In this document: positions 9,756 through 22,447 of the stretch, piece by piece
Layout: each line of letters begins with the position of its first letter
How positions within the stretch are numbered: the stretch's first letter is position 1
NCBI RefSeq assembly: GCF_018446385.1
Contig: NC_055992.1
Location: 103,000,947 to 103,064,946, forward strand
Origin: Zingiber officinale
Lineage: Eukaryota; Streptophyta; Magnoliopsida; Zingiberales; Zingiberaceae
Length of the DNA: 64,000 nucleotides
Direction: 5' to 3'
The notes under the pieces: model-generated
The model's database searches: none
What the model saw: the letters and a program-made list of their open reading frames with translations, nothing else
What the model was told of the DNA's origin: nothing
Made by a program: the position numbers and the translations under genes

Positions 9756-12700
9756 ATGGAGAGGAATCCTTCGCCGGCGTCTGATGATCTACGTGAGTTA
9801 GCGCCTGAGGGTGGTTCAAATCCGGCGGAGCTGCGGTTTGAGTGCGGCAGCGTTGGGAACGGTGAAGAGAGTCGGGAGGACGCCAATGGGCGCGAGGGAA
9901 TACCGGATCCTAGGGTTTCTCTGCTCGCGGGAGCGAACGAAGCGAGGTACAAGTCGATGTCGCCGGCTCGGCTCCCAATCGCGCGAGCTCCGTGCCTCAC
10001 GATACCCCCTGGGCTTAGCCCCTCCGCGCTGCTTGGACCCCCTGTCCTCCTCCCCGATGTGAAGGTTGGTGTTTCTTCACTTGCTAGTTCTTGTTCGTCC
10101 TTTAGCTTTGTTTCGTCTTTTTTTCCTATGTGGTGGGCACTCAGGTGCAAAAGGAAGCTGCTTTTTACACCAATCTCTGATTTCCTATGCTTTCGGTTTG
10201 CAAGCTTTAAGATTTTTGCTATCTGGGTTAGATTGCGCCATGCCTTTAAGTGTACCTGATGAAAAATCTTCAATTCGTGGATAGTTGTCGATAGGTTGCT
10301 GAAGTGTGAACATACAAGCAGATTTGTCTTTCATTAGCGTGATCTCTAAATCGTGGTGTCTAACTCGCTGTGCAGTTGGTTTATTATTAAGCTCAATCCA
10401 TTCTCTTCTTCCTGTAAGGGTGTTTCTTCGTGTTAATATTATATTGAGAAAGCAAGATGGTAGAGACGCATCGCCCATAGCTTTTAATGGATTCATATTC
10501 TCACTTTATTTCATTCTGTTTCCTTGCCTTTATCCGTTATATATGACATCAAATCTTATCACAACAGATACTTTGCTATTGACTTACATTTAGAATTTGT
10601 TTTATTATAAAAATCTTCCACTGTCCTTGCCCAATGGACCTGTGATTCAAGTGATCTTTTTTTTTTTTTGGAGAGTTCTCATTATTCTTCATTCGTTTTG
10701 CCTTTCTGTATAGCGTGTCGTCCTTGTTCAGAATTGAAGCATCAGAATATTAGTATAACTCCATAAAGTGCTAGTTGTAAGATTAATGGAAAGCACTAAG
10801 GTCCTTCATGCACTTTTGTGATGCTTGTAATAAATTGTCGTTTTATGTCAAGTATCTTGTGTAGCTTTAGATTGTTTGGAACCTAAATAACAGCAGGAAA
10901 ATAGAGATCTGCATGATTTTATATGCACAATTATTGAATGAAACTTACAAGATGCTAGACAAGTAAAGGGCTCTGAACTGATGGTAATTTCTATTACTTG
11001 TGCTTCAATCCACCCTGGAGAACTTTGCTTATCAGGACCATCACAAATACTAGTCATGAAGCCCGCATCTTTTCCTTTTCCATTTGGTATACCTTGGCAT
11101 CAGTGTTAGACAAGACAAATTCCTTTTTGACATTTTCAAGTGCAGGCTGTGCCTTCTCCAACTACTGGGATACTCAGCACTGCCTCTTCATGGATAAAAC
11201 TGTTTGTGTGGATACACTTAATGTTAGTGCACATGATGGAGGAATTGGAGATTTTGCGTTTAGAACTCACATTGGATCATGTTATAGTCTGGGTTTTTCT
11301 TCATTAAGATCTTTGGTAATTTTCTATTCAGGCAAGGCCTTTCTTTCTTATTTCTAGCAAGGATATTTTCTGAGCAAAGAATGCTTTTGGACTAGGACAC
11401 AGACTGATCTTATCCCACAGAGAGAAGAATCATGGATAACACAAATATACAAATCTCTGGTTGCTAATGATAAACCTAAGCTACAGGAATATCTGGTTGC
11501 TTAAAATAAGAAACCCTTATTACAAATGTATTTCAAGCTGTGCTTATGTTGTTACTATTCGGTTTACCTCTTTGGATCTAGAGTAATGTTTTGATTATTT
11601 TGTTAGATTTTGCAGAAAGATTCGCCATATTTCAAAGGTTATTAGATGCTAAAATCATTGTTGTCCTTGCAACCTAATCTGCTTTTCTGCTTTATTTATT
11701 TAGTTATTTATTTTTTTCACATATTCTCTAGATTAATGCTGTTGCTTTATCTTTTATTATAAAGATCCTCTCAAACAATGCATATGAACCAACTTAGGTT
11801 TGTGTAGTATAAATTTATGCCTTTGATTGCAGGGTCCTTTTGGTTTAATCCAAGAAAAACAGCAACCTTGCATCCAAAGCCAATGTCAATCTCAAGGCCA
11901 GAACAAACTTACCGATAATTATGAATTGGCTCCACCTGTACCACCTACAGTTTCATCAGTTGAAGCATCACCTGTGAGAGCTAGTCCACCACCTGGAGAA
12001 CTTTCCGATGAGTTGCAACAGACAGAACATTCAGAGAATAGAACACAGATGACTCAATCTGATTGTAGAGAATCTAACCAATTTAATAAACTTGAAAAAT
12101 CTGCAGAAGATGGTTATAATTGGCGAAAATATGGACAGAAACATGTTAAAGGGAGTGAATTTCCTCGGAGTTATTACAAATGCACACACCCTAATTGTGA
12201 AATGAAGAGGCAAATAGAGCGGTCTCATGATGGGCAAATTGCTGGAATCATCTATAAAGGCTGCCATGATCATCCTAAGCCAGCACCTAATCGTCGTATG
12301 CCTGTTGGTGCAACTTTCCCCAGCGAAGATGAGGAACAAACTGATAATCTATCTTCTTTTATCAGTGCAGAAAGTAAGAAGATTTAAATTTAAATGAATG
12401 TATGTTATCTCATGTTTGACAATTTTTAACTAAATTCATCCTAAAATTGAACTTTGCAGATGAGTCAGAAATGGCACCCAGCAAATCTCATCAGGTTGGT
12501 CCCAATTTTTCTACCGAGTTGTCTCCTGCCTCAATCAGAGAGTATGATGCTGAAACTGGTGGTGATCAACTCAATAATGCTGATGAGTTTGTTGGAGATG
12601 ACAGAATGGAGTCAAAGCGCAGGTGTCTTTTAATGCTGGACCTTGCAGTTTAAATGTCAACGATGATCTTATTATTATTATTTTTTAATTAACAAACTGA

Positions 12701-14374
12701 AATATCTCTAATCAGAAAAATGGAAATAGCTGTTAATGATGTTGCTTCACTTGGCAAAATGAACCATGAGCCACGTGTTGTTGTCCAAACTGTGAGTGAA
12801 ATTGATATCTTGGATGACGGGTATCGCTGGCGAAAATATGGCCAGAAAATAGTCAAAGGGAATCCTAACCCCAGGTAAAGTCCATCTTCTGGAGCTAAAT
12901 TCATTTTTTTCTCCACTAGCAAACTACTACACATTTCTAATTTGTTTAAAACTATCAAGTTACCATAACTCAATATCTTGTGTCAACTCTTGAGTATGAG
13001 TGGCACTATTGTTAGTCAGATACATAGACCAGCTTCTAGTAGTTGTAGTTAGGAGAGTTATGGTTCTGATTTTTAAATCAAACTTCTTTACTATGCCTCT
13101 GGAAAATTGTCTTGTTGCAAAGAGAACTGAATTACCATTTATCCATATTATATTGGATTTCTGGAGGATGGATTACAAAGTTGACCTAATAAGCATCTTC
13201 CAGGTACATTATAGGTTATAATTGGGAATTTATGATGCATCACTTGTGAATGATAATCTGTTAGCTTGACCCAAGCAAGACCCATAAAAAACAACGTTCT
13301 ACTTATACAAGATTAAGTTGGCTCTCTGATTTGTTTGTTCTTGTTATCCTTGTCTTCTTTTATTTGGTTGGAATCATAGAGAACTTATGAATCAAGACAT
13401 GATGTTTGAGGGTACAATGTAAGAGATAATACACACTGTATCCACCATTCAAGCATTTGAGTCTCTAGATTGTTATCCATTGTCATTCCATATTTTTTAT
13501 TCTTTTCCTTTTGTTTCTGAGCGCTCGTGCAGGGATGGATAAAGACAATTTATTTCATATTATATTCCAATGCCATCTTGAAAGAGGAATAGTTTGTGAT
13601 CATACCACAATTCTGTAGCTTGTTACATTTGGATTTAGGTTCTTGTGTGTCTACAAGTCTTGTGAAATGTGTTCATGTTATTGTTAAGAAGACGAGCATA
13701 ATTTATTAGCTATTGCATCCCCTCTCCTTTTAACGAAATAATTTGTAGGGGTTAAACCTCATTTTTCCCAGCTCAATACAATTTAACTTTTGTTTCTGGT
13801 CGATATATCATCTATGACATATTTAACTCTTACTCGTAGGAGTTACTACAAGTGCACATCAGTTGGTTGCCCTGTTAGGAAACATGTTGAGAGAGCATCA
13901 CATGATCCGAAGGCTGTGATTACGACATATGAAGGAAAGCATAATCATGACGTGCCCGCCATAAAACCTACCAGCAATGAAGCATCCTCTTCGCATGTTA
14001 CAAATGGAGCCTGTCTTCTGACCGTGCCCAGTTCAGCATTTCTTAAAGGTTTCACAAGACCCTTTCCTCTTCCATCTGCAGACATGAAGAGTGACACAAT
14101 TAGCCTGGACCTTGGTGTTAGTATCAGCCCTAATCGAAGTAACCTCTCATATGAAACTCACACTAAGGAAACAGATCAGATTCAGCACCATCAGTCTGAA
14201 TCAGGTGCTATCGGAGGGCCTGCAATTCGAGCAACCTCTCAGTCGAACACTAATGGAATTTCATACGCAAGAATCTACGAATCTGGAGAAGGATTTGCAG
14301 CTAGAACAGCCCCTCTAAATGCTTCATCTGAGATGCATTATTCAGCCACAAGGAACACGGTGATGGGTCCATGA
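9756..14374 (+). CDS. Group I WRKY transcription factor, five exons, 568 residues
   Basis: Exons are 9756-10064, 11833-12373, 12460-12622, 12716-12874 and 13840-14374. All borders are GT-AG and the phases agree, giving 568 residues. The N-terminal exon carries [20 protein letters not shown] and ALLGPPVLL, the Ser/Pro cluster of group I WRKYs that is often phosphorylated by MAP kinases. Two DNA-binding domains follow. The first is [20 protein letters not shown] with a C-X4-C-X22-H-X-H finger. The second is [20 protein letters not shown] with a C-X4-C-X23-H-X-H finger. Both heptads are intact. The last intron splits the second domain after PNPR, in the phase-2 Arg codon, the conserved R-type position. 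The protein should bind W-box DNA (TTGACC/T) in the nucleus. Sequence around the Ser/Pro cluster resembles the WRKY3/4/58 branch, but that sub-assignment is my inference. The first intron is long (1768 bp). Confidence 0.93.
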
Positions 14375-14885
14375 GAACTGACTTGCAACTCATAATGTTA
14401 ATACTAATAAATAATGGATGACCTTCAGAGTGATTCAGGTTTTCACCATTTCATTTGCTTCAAGTCATCACTTTGCTATTTTTTGCAAATATTTGATCGA
14501 TCCATTTTCTTAGCAGTAGCAAAGTTTTGCTCAGAGAATGACATGAGTTGGGAAACGGTTTATTTTGATAAAATTAAAATTACGTGTGGCATTCAAATGA
14601 TTTTTTTTTTGTTCTTTTCTTATTTCCTTTGAGAACATATGCTGTAAGTATATATACTAGCCTTCGCCTGTCTCTTCTTCGCTCTTTCTCAATGCTGTAA
14701 GAGTAGCAGAGGATCGTCAAATGTAGTGCAAGTGTAATCTTCTGTTCTCGGTAAGCAATTTGTTTTTGCAATTTATTTTTTCTTTTTTTTTGATGAAATG
14801 TTGAATGGTAGGTTTAGTCTATTCGTGTTGGATCTGGTGAACCTGAGAAGCTAAGAGTCTGTAGAAGGTAAATTGGAAATGATTG
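14375..14885. other. WRKY 3' flank up to the retrotransposon
   Basis: Contains the WRKY 3' UTR, with a polyadenylation-like AATAAATAA just after the stop (near 14405), then non-coding AT-rich DNA. GATTG at 14881-14885 directly precedes the left LTR of element A and matches TATTG after its right LTR at four of five bases. Confidence 0.6.
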
Positions 14886-16046
14886 TGTTGGATATTGAGG
14901 TCTTAAATGGACCAAAACGATTTTGAGGAAGGAAACCATCAATTGTTGAAAGTCGTAATTGATTTCAAAATTGAAATCTACGATTCGCGTAGATAGATTT
15001 AGACTATTAATTTGTTCAAAATCGATTAAGGGTGAATGAGAAATTAATGTTTAAAATCGGCTTAAAATAACATTTATTGTTCATTAATAAAGTGCATGGG
15101 AGAATAGTCCCACATCGGAAATTCTCGATGTGTGTTCTCTATTTATTAATGAAGACGTGTTAATAGAGTTAACACAAAAATAAAAGGGCAGGTGCTCCCT
15201 TAGCCCAGGGCGAACAGGTGCTCGCACCTGTGAGCTCGCCACCCGCCACGTGCGCAATGGGCGCACTTTGCACTTACACATCGTCGCGAGGAGCATTGAG
15301 AAGCTTAAATTTATGCTCCAGGTGACATTGCAGTGCCTACATGGCACTCGGGTGACGTGTCAGGCTCGTACCTGACGTGGCAGTACCTATGCGGCATCCT
15401 CATGGGCAAAGGGAGATGACTGGACAGTTGACTTAGGGAATGGATGGCTACCGTTGATCAACGTTGATCAAATAGGTATGATGGATCGCTTGTGATGCGA
15501 TCTAGAGCGTTGGATCGCAAAGAGTAACGATCTGAAGGCTTGGGATGAGACTTGATCTGAAGCATCGAATCAATAGATCCAGATCCGATGACCGATGACA
15601 ATAGGCGGGATCTGAGGGTCACAACTCCTCAGATCTGATGGATGAGATTGAAGTGGGCTTGGTGAAGGGTTACAACCCTTCAGAATGGATGATCTAGATC
15701 GATCCAGCCCAAGGAACATATCCACTCACCCAAAGGACACTCAACCTCTTCTTTCAGTATAAATAGAACCCTCCAGATGATGGAATACTCACTCAATCCT
15801 CTCTTCTCTTCCTCAAGCATTCATCTCATCTTGTGCATTCAAGAGTCCAAGAAGTCTACTAGAAGGTTCGCTGGTCTCGGAAATCGGAGTGCTACGATTC
15901 CGAGACGTTCGTCGTCGTTGTATCTTGGGAACGAATTGTAACAATCCGTTAAGCACCGTAGTGGAGCGATATCGTTTACGGAGATAGTGTCGAACACTAG
16001 CCTCGACGATCAGTTTGCATACTCCAGAAGCTACCCGGGAAATACA
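14886..16046 (+). repeat. Left LTR of element A (1161 bp)
   Basis: Begins TGTTGGATATTGAGG and ends GGGAAATACA. The segment from 15130 to the end is matched by 34060-34900, with the right copy lacking about 80 bp, and the match stops exactly after AAATACA in both copies, which fixes the right border. The left border is inferred from the TG start and the flanking GATTG. The LTR contains CCCACATCGG near 15110 and a TATA box at 15758. Confidence 0.78.
15758..15765 (+). promoter_or_regulatory. TATA box of element A LTR
   Basis: TATAAATA, preceded by pyrimidine-rich sequence and conserved in the right LTR at 34612-34619. Its position about 290 bases before the LTR end fits the U3/R junction promoter of a copia element. 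Confidence 0.6.
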
Positions 16047-16072
16047 GTCATAAACGATATTTCGTGCAAACT

Positions 16073-19000
16073 GATATGGCTACCAACGACATTCCGACGG
16101 TCATTCCGACCGCCATTCCGACAACCATTCCGCACGGAGAAAAGCCGGAGAAATTCACCGGAACCGACTTCAAAAGATGGCAGCAGAAGATGCTGTTTTA
16201 TCTAACAACGCTAAACCTTGTACGGTTTTTGCACGAAGACACGCCAGCCGCTACGGAAGGTAGTAAGGCTGCTAGCGATGCGTGGTCTCACGGAGATTTT
16301 CTGTGCCGCAATTATATACTCAACGCCTTGGACAACACGTTATATAACGTATATTGTTCTCTGGAGACGGCGAAATCTTTGTGGGAATCCCTTGAGAAGA
16401 AATACAAGACCGAAAATGCTGGATTGAAGAAATTCATTGTCGGTCGGTTTCTGGATTTCAAGATGGTGGACTCAAAAAGCGTCTCATCTCAAGTCCAAGA
16501 TATGCAATTAATACTGCATAATCTGGACGTCGAAGGCATGAAGCTGAACGAGACATTCGCAGTTGCTGCGGTAATTGAGAAGCTCCCTCCGTCATGGAAG
16601 GATTTCAAGAATTACCTAAAGCACAAGCAAAAGGAGATAGGGCTGCAAGACCTGATCATGAGGCTACGAATAGAGGAGGATAATCGAAAGTTATCCGACT
16701 CCAGAGGAACCAAGCGGACTATAGACGAAATGTCCAACCTGGTCGAGCCGAACGCTAAAAAGCCGAAGCAGTTCAAAAAGAAGGCTCAAGCAAAGAAGTT
16801 CAAAGGCTCCTGCTACAACTGTGGAAAGGCAGGACACCTGTCCAAGGACTGCAGACGCCCAAAGAAGCCAACCAAGGGGCTAAAGGATGCTGCGAATCAT
16901 GTCGCAACCTCTCTTAAGGACTTGGATCTCACTGCGGTTGTATTTGAAGCCAACTTGGTGGATACCAACCCGAAGCAATGGTTCATTGATACTGGAGCAA
17001 CTCGTCATATATGTTCCGATAAGGCGATGTTCTCCAAGTATACTCCAATAAATGGCAGGAAGCTCTATATGGGTAATTCCACGACGTCGCCAATTGTTGG
17101 ACTCGGAAAGGTTGTTCTGAAGATGACGTCCGGAAAGGAGCTAACACTCATTGATGTACTCCATGTTCCCGACATCAATAAGAACCTAGTTTCTCGAGCG
17201 GCATTGGTCAAGGCCGGATTTAGGCTAGTGTTCTAGTCAGATAACTTTGTACTTACGAAGAATGGTGTCTTCGTAGGAAAGGGGTACCTAGAAAAGGGTC
17301 TATACAAAATGGTTGTAATGCCTGTACTCCGAAATTTTGATGGTAATAAAATAAATGCTTCCAACTATGTTGTTGAGTGTTTTAATTTATGGCATGATCG
17401 ACTCGGACATGTGCATAATAATACTCTCAAACGTCTCGTCAAATTAAATTTATTACCAAACGTCAATGTTGACGGAACACACAAATGTGAAGTGTGCGTG
17501 GAAGCAAAAATGACGAAACTACCTTTTCATTCGGTGGAAAGGACAACAACTCCTCTAGAATTGATACATAGTGATCTATGTGACTTGAAATTTGTGCAAA
17601 CTAGAGGAGGTAAAAAATATTTTATTACTTTTATCGATGACTGCACAAAGTTCTGTTATGTCTTTCTTTTAAGAAGTAAAGACGAAGCCCTAGAGGTGTT
17701 CAGAACCTATAAAACAGAAGTTGAAAACCAACTTGACAAACGAATTAAAAAAATTCGAAGCGATAGAGGTGGAGAATATGGTGCACCGTTTGATAAATTT
17801 TGTACAGAAGCTGGCATTATCCATCAAACAACGGCGCCTTACTCACCTCAATCAAACGGTGTTGCCGAACGTAAAAATCGGACACTAAAAGAAATGATGA
17901 ATGCCTTGTTAATAAATTCAGGCTTACCTCAAAATTTGTGGGGGAAAGCAATATTATCGGCAAATCACATTCTCAACAGAATCCCTCATAAGAAAAATGA
18001 TAAAACTCCATATGAACTATGGAAAATGGCCGCGAGCCATCGTACAAATACCTGAAAGTGTGGGGGTGCTTGGCAAAGGTCGAACTACCTAAACCAAAGC
18101 AAGTAAAGATCGGACCTAAAACGTTCGATGCAGTATTTGTCGGATATGCCCATAATAGTAGTGCATATCATTTCCTAGTTCACAAATCAGACATTCCTGA
18201 TATACATGTGGGAACAACCATAGAATTTCGGAATGCGATATTCCTTGAAAACGTATTCCCAAATAAAAAGGGAAACTTTGAAAGTGATAACAACGGAAGT
18301 TCAAACAAAAATGACATTACCGAACTTAGCTGTTATAAAAGGACTATTGACGATCAAAGTGAAGAGTCACGTCGTAGCAAACGGGCTAGAGTTGAGAAAT
18401 CGTTCGGGCCAGATTTCATGACTTTCATGTCAGAAATGGAACCAAGAACATTAAGTGAAGCTCTCTCTCTAGACCCGATGCTCCAATGTGGAAAGAAGCT
18501 GTCAATAGTGAAATTGAGTCTATCATGAATAATCATACTTGGGAATTAGTAGACCTTCCTTCTAGTAATAAACCATTAGGTTGTAAGTGGATACAAAACG
18601 TAAGTATAAAGCTGATGGATCAATTGACAAGTATAAGGCCAGACTTGTAGCCAAGGGGTACAAGCAAGAGGAAGGCCTTAATTACTTCGATACATACTCA
18701 CCGGCGACAAGGATTACGTCCATACGAGTGCTAATAGCCATTGCAGCACTGTATGACCTTGAAATACATCAAATGGATGTTAAGACTACGTTCTTAAATG
18801 GTGAGTTGGAAGAAGAAATTTATACGGAGCAACCCGAAGGGTTCATGGCTCCTGAAAATGAGAAAAAGGTGTGTCGGCCTGTTAAGTCGTTGTACGGACT
18901 TAAGCAAGCGCCTAAACAATGGCACGAAAAATTTGACAAAGTAATGTTGTCAAACGAATTCAGAATAAATGAATGTGACAAATGCATTTATGTCAAAAAC

Positions 19001-19486
19001 ACACCTGAAGGCTATGTAATTGTCTGTCTATACGTAGACGACATGCTAATAATGGGCAGTAATCATGATGTAATCATGATTACAAAGAAAATGTTGACCA
19101 GAAATTTTGATATGAAAGATATGGGTCAAGCAGATGTTATATTGGGAATTAAAATTCTCAGGACATCAGAAGTGATAGTTTTAACACAATCCCATTATGT
19201 AGAATCTGTATTGAAAAAATTCAATGCGTACGATCTCTCTACAGTGAAAATACCTATGGATCTAAGTCAACACTTAGCGAAAAATCATGGTGAGACCATA
19301 TCGCAGTTGGAATATTCTCAGATAATAGGCAGTTTGATGTATCTCACAAACTGCACACGTCCAGATATTGCCTGTATGGTCAACAAACTGAGTCGTTTTA
19401 CGAGTAATCCAAACGACACCCATTGGAAAGCATTGATGCGAGTTCTCAGATATTTGAAATATACTATGAACTATGGATTATATTAT
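16073..19486 (+). pseudogene. Broken gag-pol of copia element A
   Basis: Starts at ATG 16073 (MATNDIPT), 26 bases after the LTR. Domains in order: gag capsid region, one zinc knuckle ([14 protein letters not shown]), aspartic protease (DTGAT at ~16990), pre-integrase HHCC region (WHDRLGH ... CEVCVEAK), integrase core ([22 protein letters not shown]) and reverse transcriptase with the YVDDM catalytic box near 19030. Breaks seen: an in-frame TAG at 17234-17236; a one-base loss in an A-run near 18025; a second shift near 18470; a third near 18597. The frame ends in the RNase H region at about 19486, where sequence of element B begins. The element cannot make a functional polyprotein. Confidence 0.88.
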
Positions 19487-20771
19487 GGATTTCTTCAAAG
19501 GCTACATTAGAGGACTCTTCAATCAATTTGGTCCTATTGTTGTAGACTCGATAGGCTTTGCTGGTAAGAGAATACCCGACCAGTATCCCTTGATCAGCCT
19601 TAGCCGTGAACTTCCCAAGATGGTCCTTGGTGTTCAAAATAAACACCTTACAACCAAACACCCTAAGATGTTTAATTGTAGGTGGTTTCCCAAACCAAAG
19701 TTCATGGGGAGTCTTTCCTAAAAACCTATGTATTAAAACTCGATTTTGCACATAGCAAGCTGTATTCACAGCTTCAGCCCATAAGTAGCTCGGTAGTGAG
19801 TACTCATTGAGCATGCTTCGTGCAGCCTCTTGTAAGACTCGGTTCTTTCCCTCCACAACCCCATTTTGCTGTGGAGTCCTTAGAGTAGAGAACTCATGCC
19901 TATATCCCTTCTCTTGACAAAACTCTAAAAACCTATGATTTTGAAATTCCCCACCATGATCACTTCTAATGGTTTTAATTGTTGTTGATTTTTCATTTTC
20001 AGTTCTTCTACAAAAGGAAATAAAAATATCTATAGTTTGGTCCTTATGTTTCAAAAAGAAAGTTCATGTGTATCTAGTAAAATCATCAACGATTACCAAG
20101 CAATATCTACTTCCATTCAATGATATTACACTACTGCAATCAAATAGGTCCATGTGCAATAAATCTAAAGCAGTAGATGTACTTACAGTGCTTTTACCTT
20201 TATGAACACCTTTTGTTTGCTTACCCTTTTGACATGCATCACATAGTTTAGTCTTGTGGTACTTGATGCTGGGTAAGTCTCGCACTAATCCTTGGTTGGC
20301 CAACTTCCGGATGTTCTTCATGTTTACATGTGCCAACCTTCTATGCCATAGCCAAGACTCTTCTTCTTTTGACATAAAACACTTAATCAAAGCATTAGTA
20401 GCACTTTTAAACGATACTTGATAAATATTATCAACCCTTGTGCCTACTAGTACCGTGTCAAGTGTGTCAATGTGTTTAACCAAACATTGACTTGAATGAA
20501 ATTCAATTGTGTAACCCGTATCACACAATTGACTGACACTTAGGAGATTAAAAGTCATCCCCTTGACTAGAAGGACATTCTTGATATGGAGACATTCGGA
20601 TATATGAATGTCTCCAACTCCTACAACCTTAAGACTATCATTGTTACCAAATGACACATTACCTCTATTTTTATTTTGAATGGTAGAAAATAGTGACTTG
20701 TCCCCGGTCATGTGCTTGGAGCATCCACTATCAACAAACCAAGTTGATAGACGCTCCCCCTTTACCAATGC
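19487..20771 (-). pseudogene. Element B copy 1: protease and partial integrase
   Basis: Protease motif WFVDSGCSKHMTGDKSLF starts near 20740, followed by the HHCC region (WHRRLAHVN ... CDACQKGK) and the beginning of the integrase core. An in-frame TGA at 20064-20066 replaces a tryptophan codon just after DDFTRYT. The frame then continues ([15 protein letters not shown]) to about residue 190 of the second open frame and stops at the junction with element A at 19487, so reverse transcriptase and RNase H are absent. The same TGA is present in copy 2. Confidence 0.85.
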
Positions 20772-22391
20772 CTACAAGACACGAAAGATAGATGTTTTAG
20801 GTACCCAAGTCTTGGGACCTAATGCATCTACAATGAAAGACTTAGGCACCCATGCCTTTGTTACCTTCTTCCTAGTCTCATGAACCCTAGAAACATGCGA
20901 TCTATGAAATTGGGTTCTTGACACTAAAGAAATAAAACTAGACTCCTTAGGTTGGTATCCTAATCCAGCCTTGTTGTAGACCGTCCTTTGGGCATTTAGA
21001 ATCATGTCTAATGTCTTGGAGCTAGTTGAGAATTTCTCAAGCATTTTCTTGAGTTTCTCAACCTCACCCTTCAAGGCTTTGTTTGCATCTTCAAGGAGCT
21101 CTAGATGTAGGTCATCAACCTCATCTTCCCTAAGAGCTCTCAAGTTCTCTACTTCTTCTTTTAATGATTTATTTTCTGTTTTTGATTTTTTAAGCAAGGT
21201 AGACAAATGTGTAATAGTCTTATAGCATTTTTCTAAGTGAGAAGAGGTTACCTCTTCATCATCCGAAGATGATGAAGCCGTGGTTGATGTGCTTGAGTCA
21301 TCACTCTCGGATTCGGACTCCTCCCTTGCCATGAGTGCCAATTGCCGAGTACTCTTCTCCTTCTTCTCTTCCTCCTCCGATGAGCTTGAGGAGGATTCAT
21401 CCCAAGTGGCCTTGAGAGCTTTCTTCTTCTTGGCTCTTTCCTCCTTTTTGGCCCGTTCCTCCTTCTTGAGTTTTGGACACTCACTCCGGTAGTGGCCTTT
21501 CTTGCTACACTCATAACATGTAACATTAGTCTTATCGATATTTTGATCATTAGATTTACCTTTTCCTTTATATCTCCTGCTTCTTCTCATGATCCTCCTC
21601 ACAAAATTTGCCATCTCGCTTGATGATGATCCACCTTCATCATCGGACTCGGAGGAGGATGAAGATGAAGGAATCTCTTTCTCCTTCTTCTTTTCTCTCC
21701 TTCTTCTCCCATCCTTGCTCTTTTCTCCTGCAACCAAAGCTATACCTTTCTCCTTTTGACCTTTGTTAGCAAGTTCATGAAGTTCCATTTCACAAAAGAA
21801 TTCGTCTAATTTAACAATGGAAAGATCCTTGGAAACCTTGTAGGCATCTACCATAGATGACCACAAGGCATTCCTTGGAAAGGATTTAAGAGCGTACCTT
21901 ACTAGATCGCGATTCTCCACACGTTCATCCACGGAATGTAAACCATTGATGATTTCCTTGAACCTCCCATGTAGTTCACTTACCGTTTCATTTTCCTTCA
22001 TGGTGAGATTTTGTAGTTGATTCAAGAATAGGTCCCTCTTGGCTATCCGAGAATCTCGAGTTCCTTCTTGGAGCTCGATAAGCTTGTTCCATAAATCTTT
22101 TGCACTCGAGAATGGACCTACCTTGACGAGTTGGTCCTTGGCAATCCCACATTGTAAGGTGACAACCGCCTTGGCATCGGCTTGCCCTTTACGAGTTTGT
22201 TCAGTAGACCACCTTGATGAATCGAGTTCCTTACCTTCTTCATCCTTCGGTGGTGTGAAGCCTTCCTTGACCGAGAACCACATGGAGATATCAGTCTTGA
22301 GGTAATACTCCATGCGGCTCTTCCAATACTGGAAATCTGCTCCATCGAAGAACGGTGGTCTGTTGGTGCTGAATCCTTCCTTCATGGCCAT
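20772..22391 (-). CDS. Element B copy 1: gag protein
   Basis: Starts at MAMKEGFSTNRPPFF (22391) and runs to a TAG at 20772-20774. The N-terminal half is the copia gag fold (FQYWKSRMEYYL, KDLWNKLIELQ, LHGRFKEIINGL). It is followed by a basic RRREKKKEKE stretch, Ser/acidic tracts, one zinc knuckle (CYECSKKGHYRSEC) and a long coiled-coil-like segment (residues ~390-460). The frame continues in register into protease after the TAG, so this stop separates gag from pol; the same TAG triplet is present in copy 2, but there a one-base deletion just upstream puts it out of the gag frame. I cannot tell whether the stop is natural or a mutation. The protein would form the particle shell and bind RNA. 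Confidence 0.82.
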   Translation of the reverse strand: MAMKEGFSTNRPPFFDGADFQYWKSRMEYYLKTDISMWFSVKEGFTPPKDEEGKELDSSRWSTEQTRKGQADAKAVVTLQCGIAKDQLVKVGPFSSAKDLWNKLIELQEGTRDSRIAKRDLFLNQLQNLTMKENETVSELHGRFKEIINGLHSVDERVENRDLVRYALKSFPRNALWSSMVDAYKVSKDLSIVKLDEFFCEMELHELANKGQKEKGIALVAGEKSKDGRRRREKKKEKEIPSSSSSSESDDEGGSSSSEMANFVRRIMRRSRRYKGKGKSNDQNIDKTNVTCYECSKKGHYRSECPKLKKEERAKKEERAKKKKALKATWDESSSSSSEEEEKKEKSTRQLALMAREESESESDDSSTSTTASSSSDDEEVTSSHLEKCYKTITHLSTLLKKSKTENKSLKEEVENLRALREDEVDDLHLELLEDANKALKGEVEKLKKMLEKFSTSSKTLDMILNAQRTVYNKAGLGYQPKESSFISLVSRTQFHRSHVSRVHETRKKVTKAWVPKSFIVDALGPKTWVPKTSIFRVL

Positions 22392-22433
22392 CTTGTTGCT
22401 CCTTGGAATGTTAGTCCAGATGAAGAGCACCAG

Positions 22434-22445
22434 GCTCTGATACCA
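22434..22445 (-). promoter_or_regulatory. Primer binding site, element B copy 1
   Basis: The minus strand reads TGGTATCAGAGC two bases after the LTR end. This is complementary to the 3' end of plant initiator methionine tRNA and is the usual copia primer site. Confidence 0.85.
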
Positions 22446-22447
22446 CT

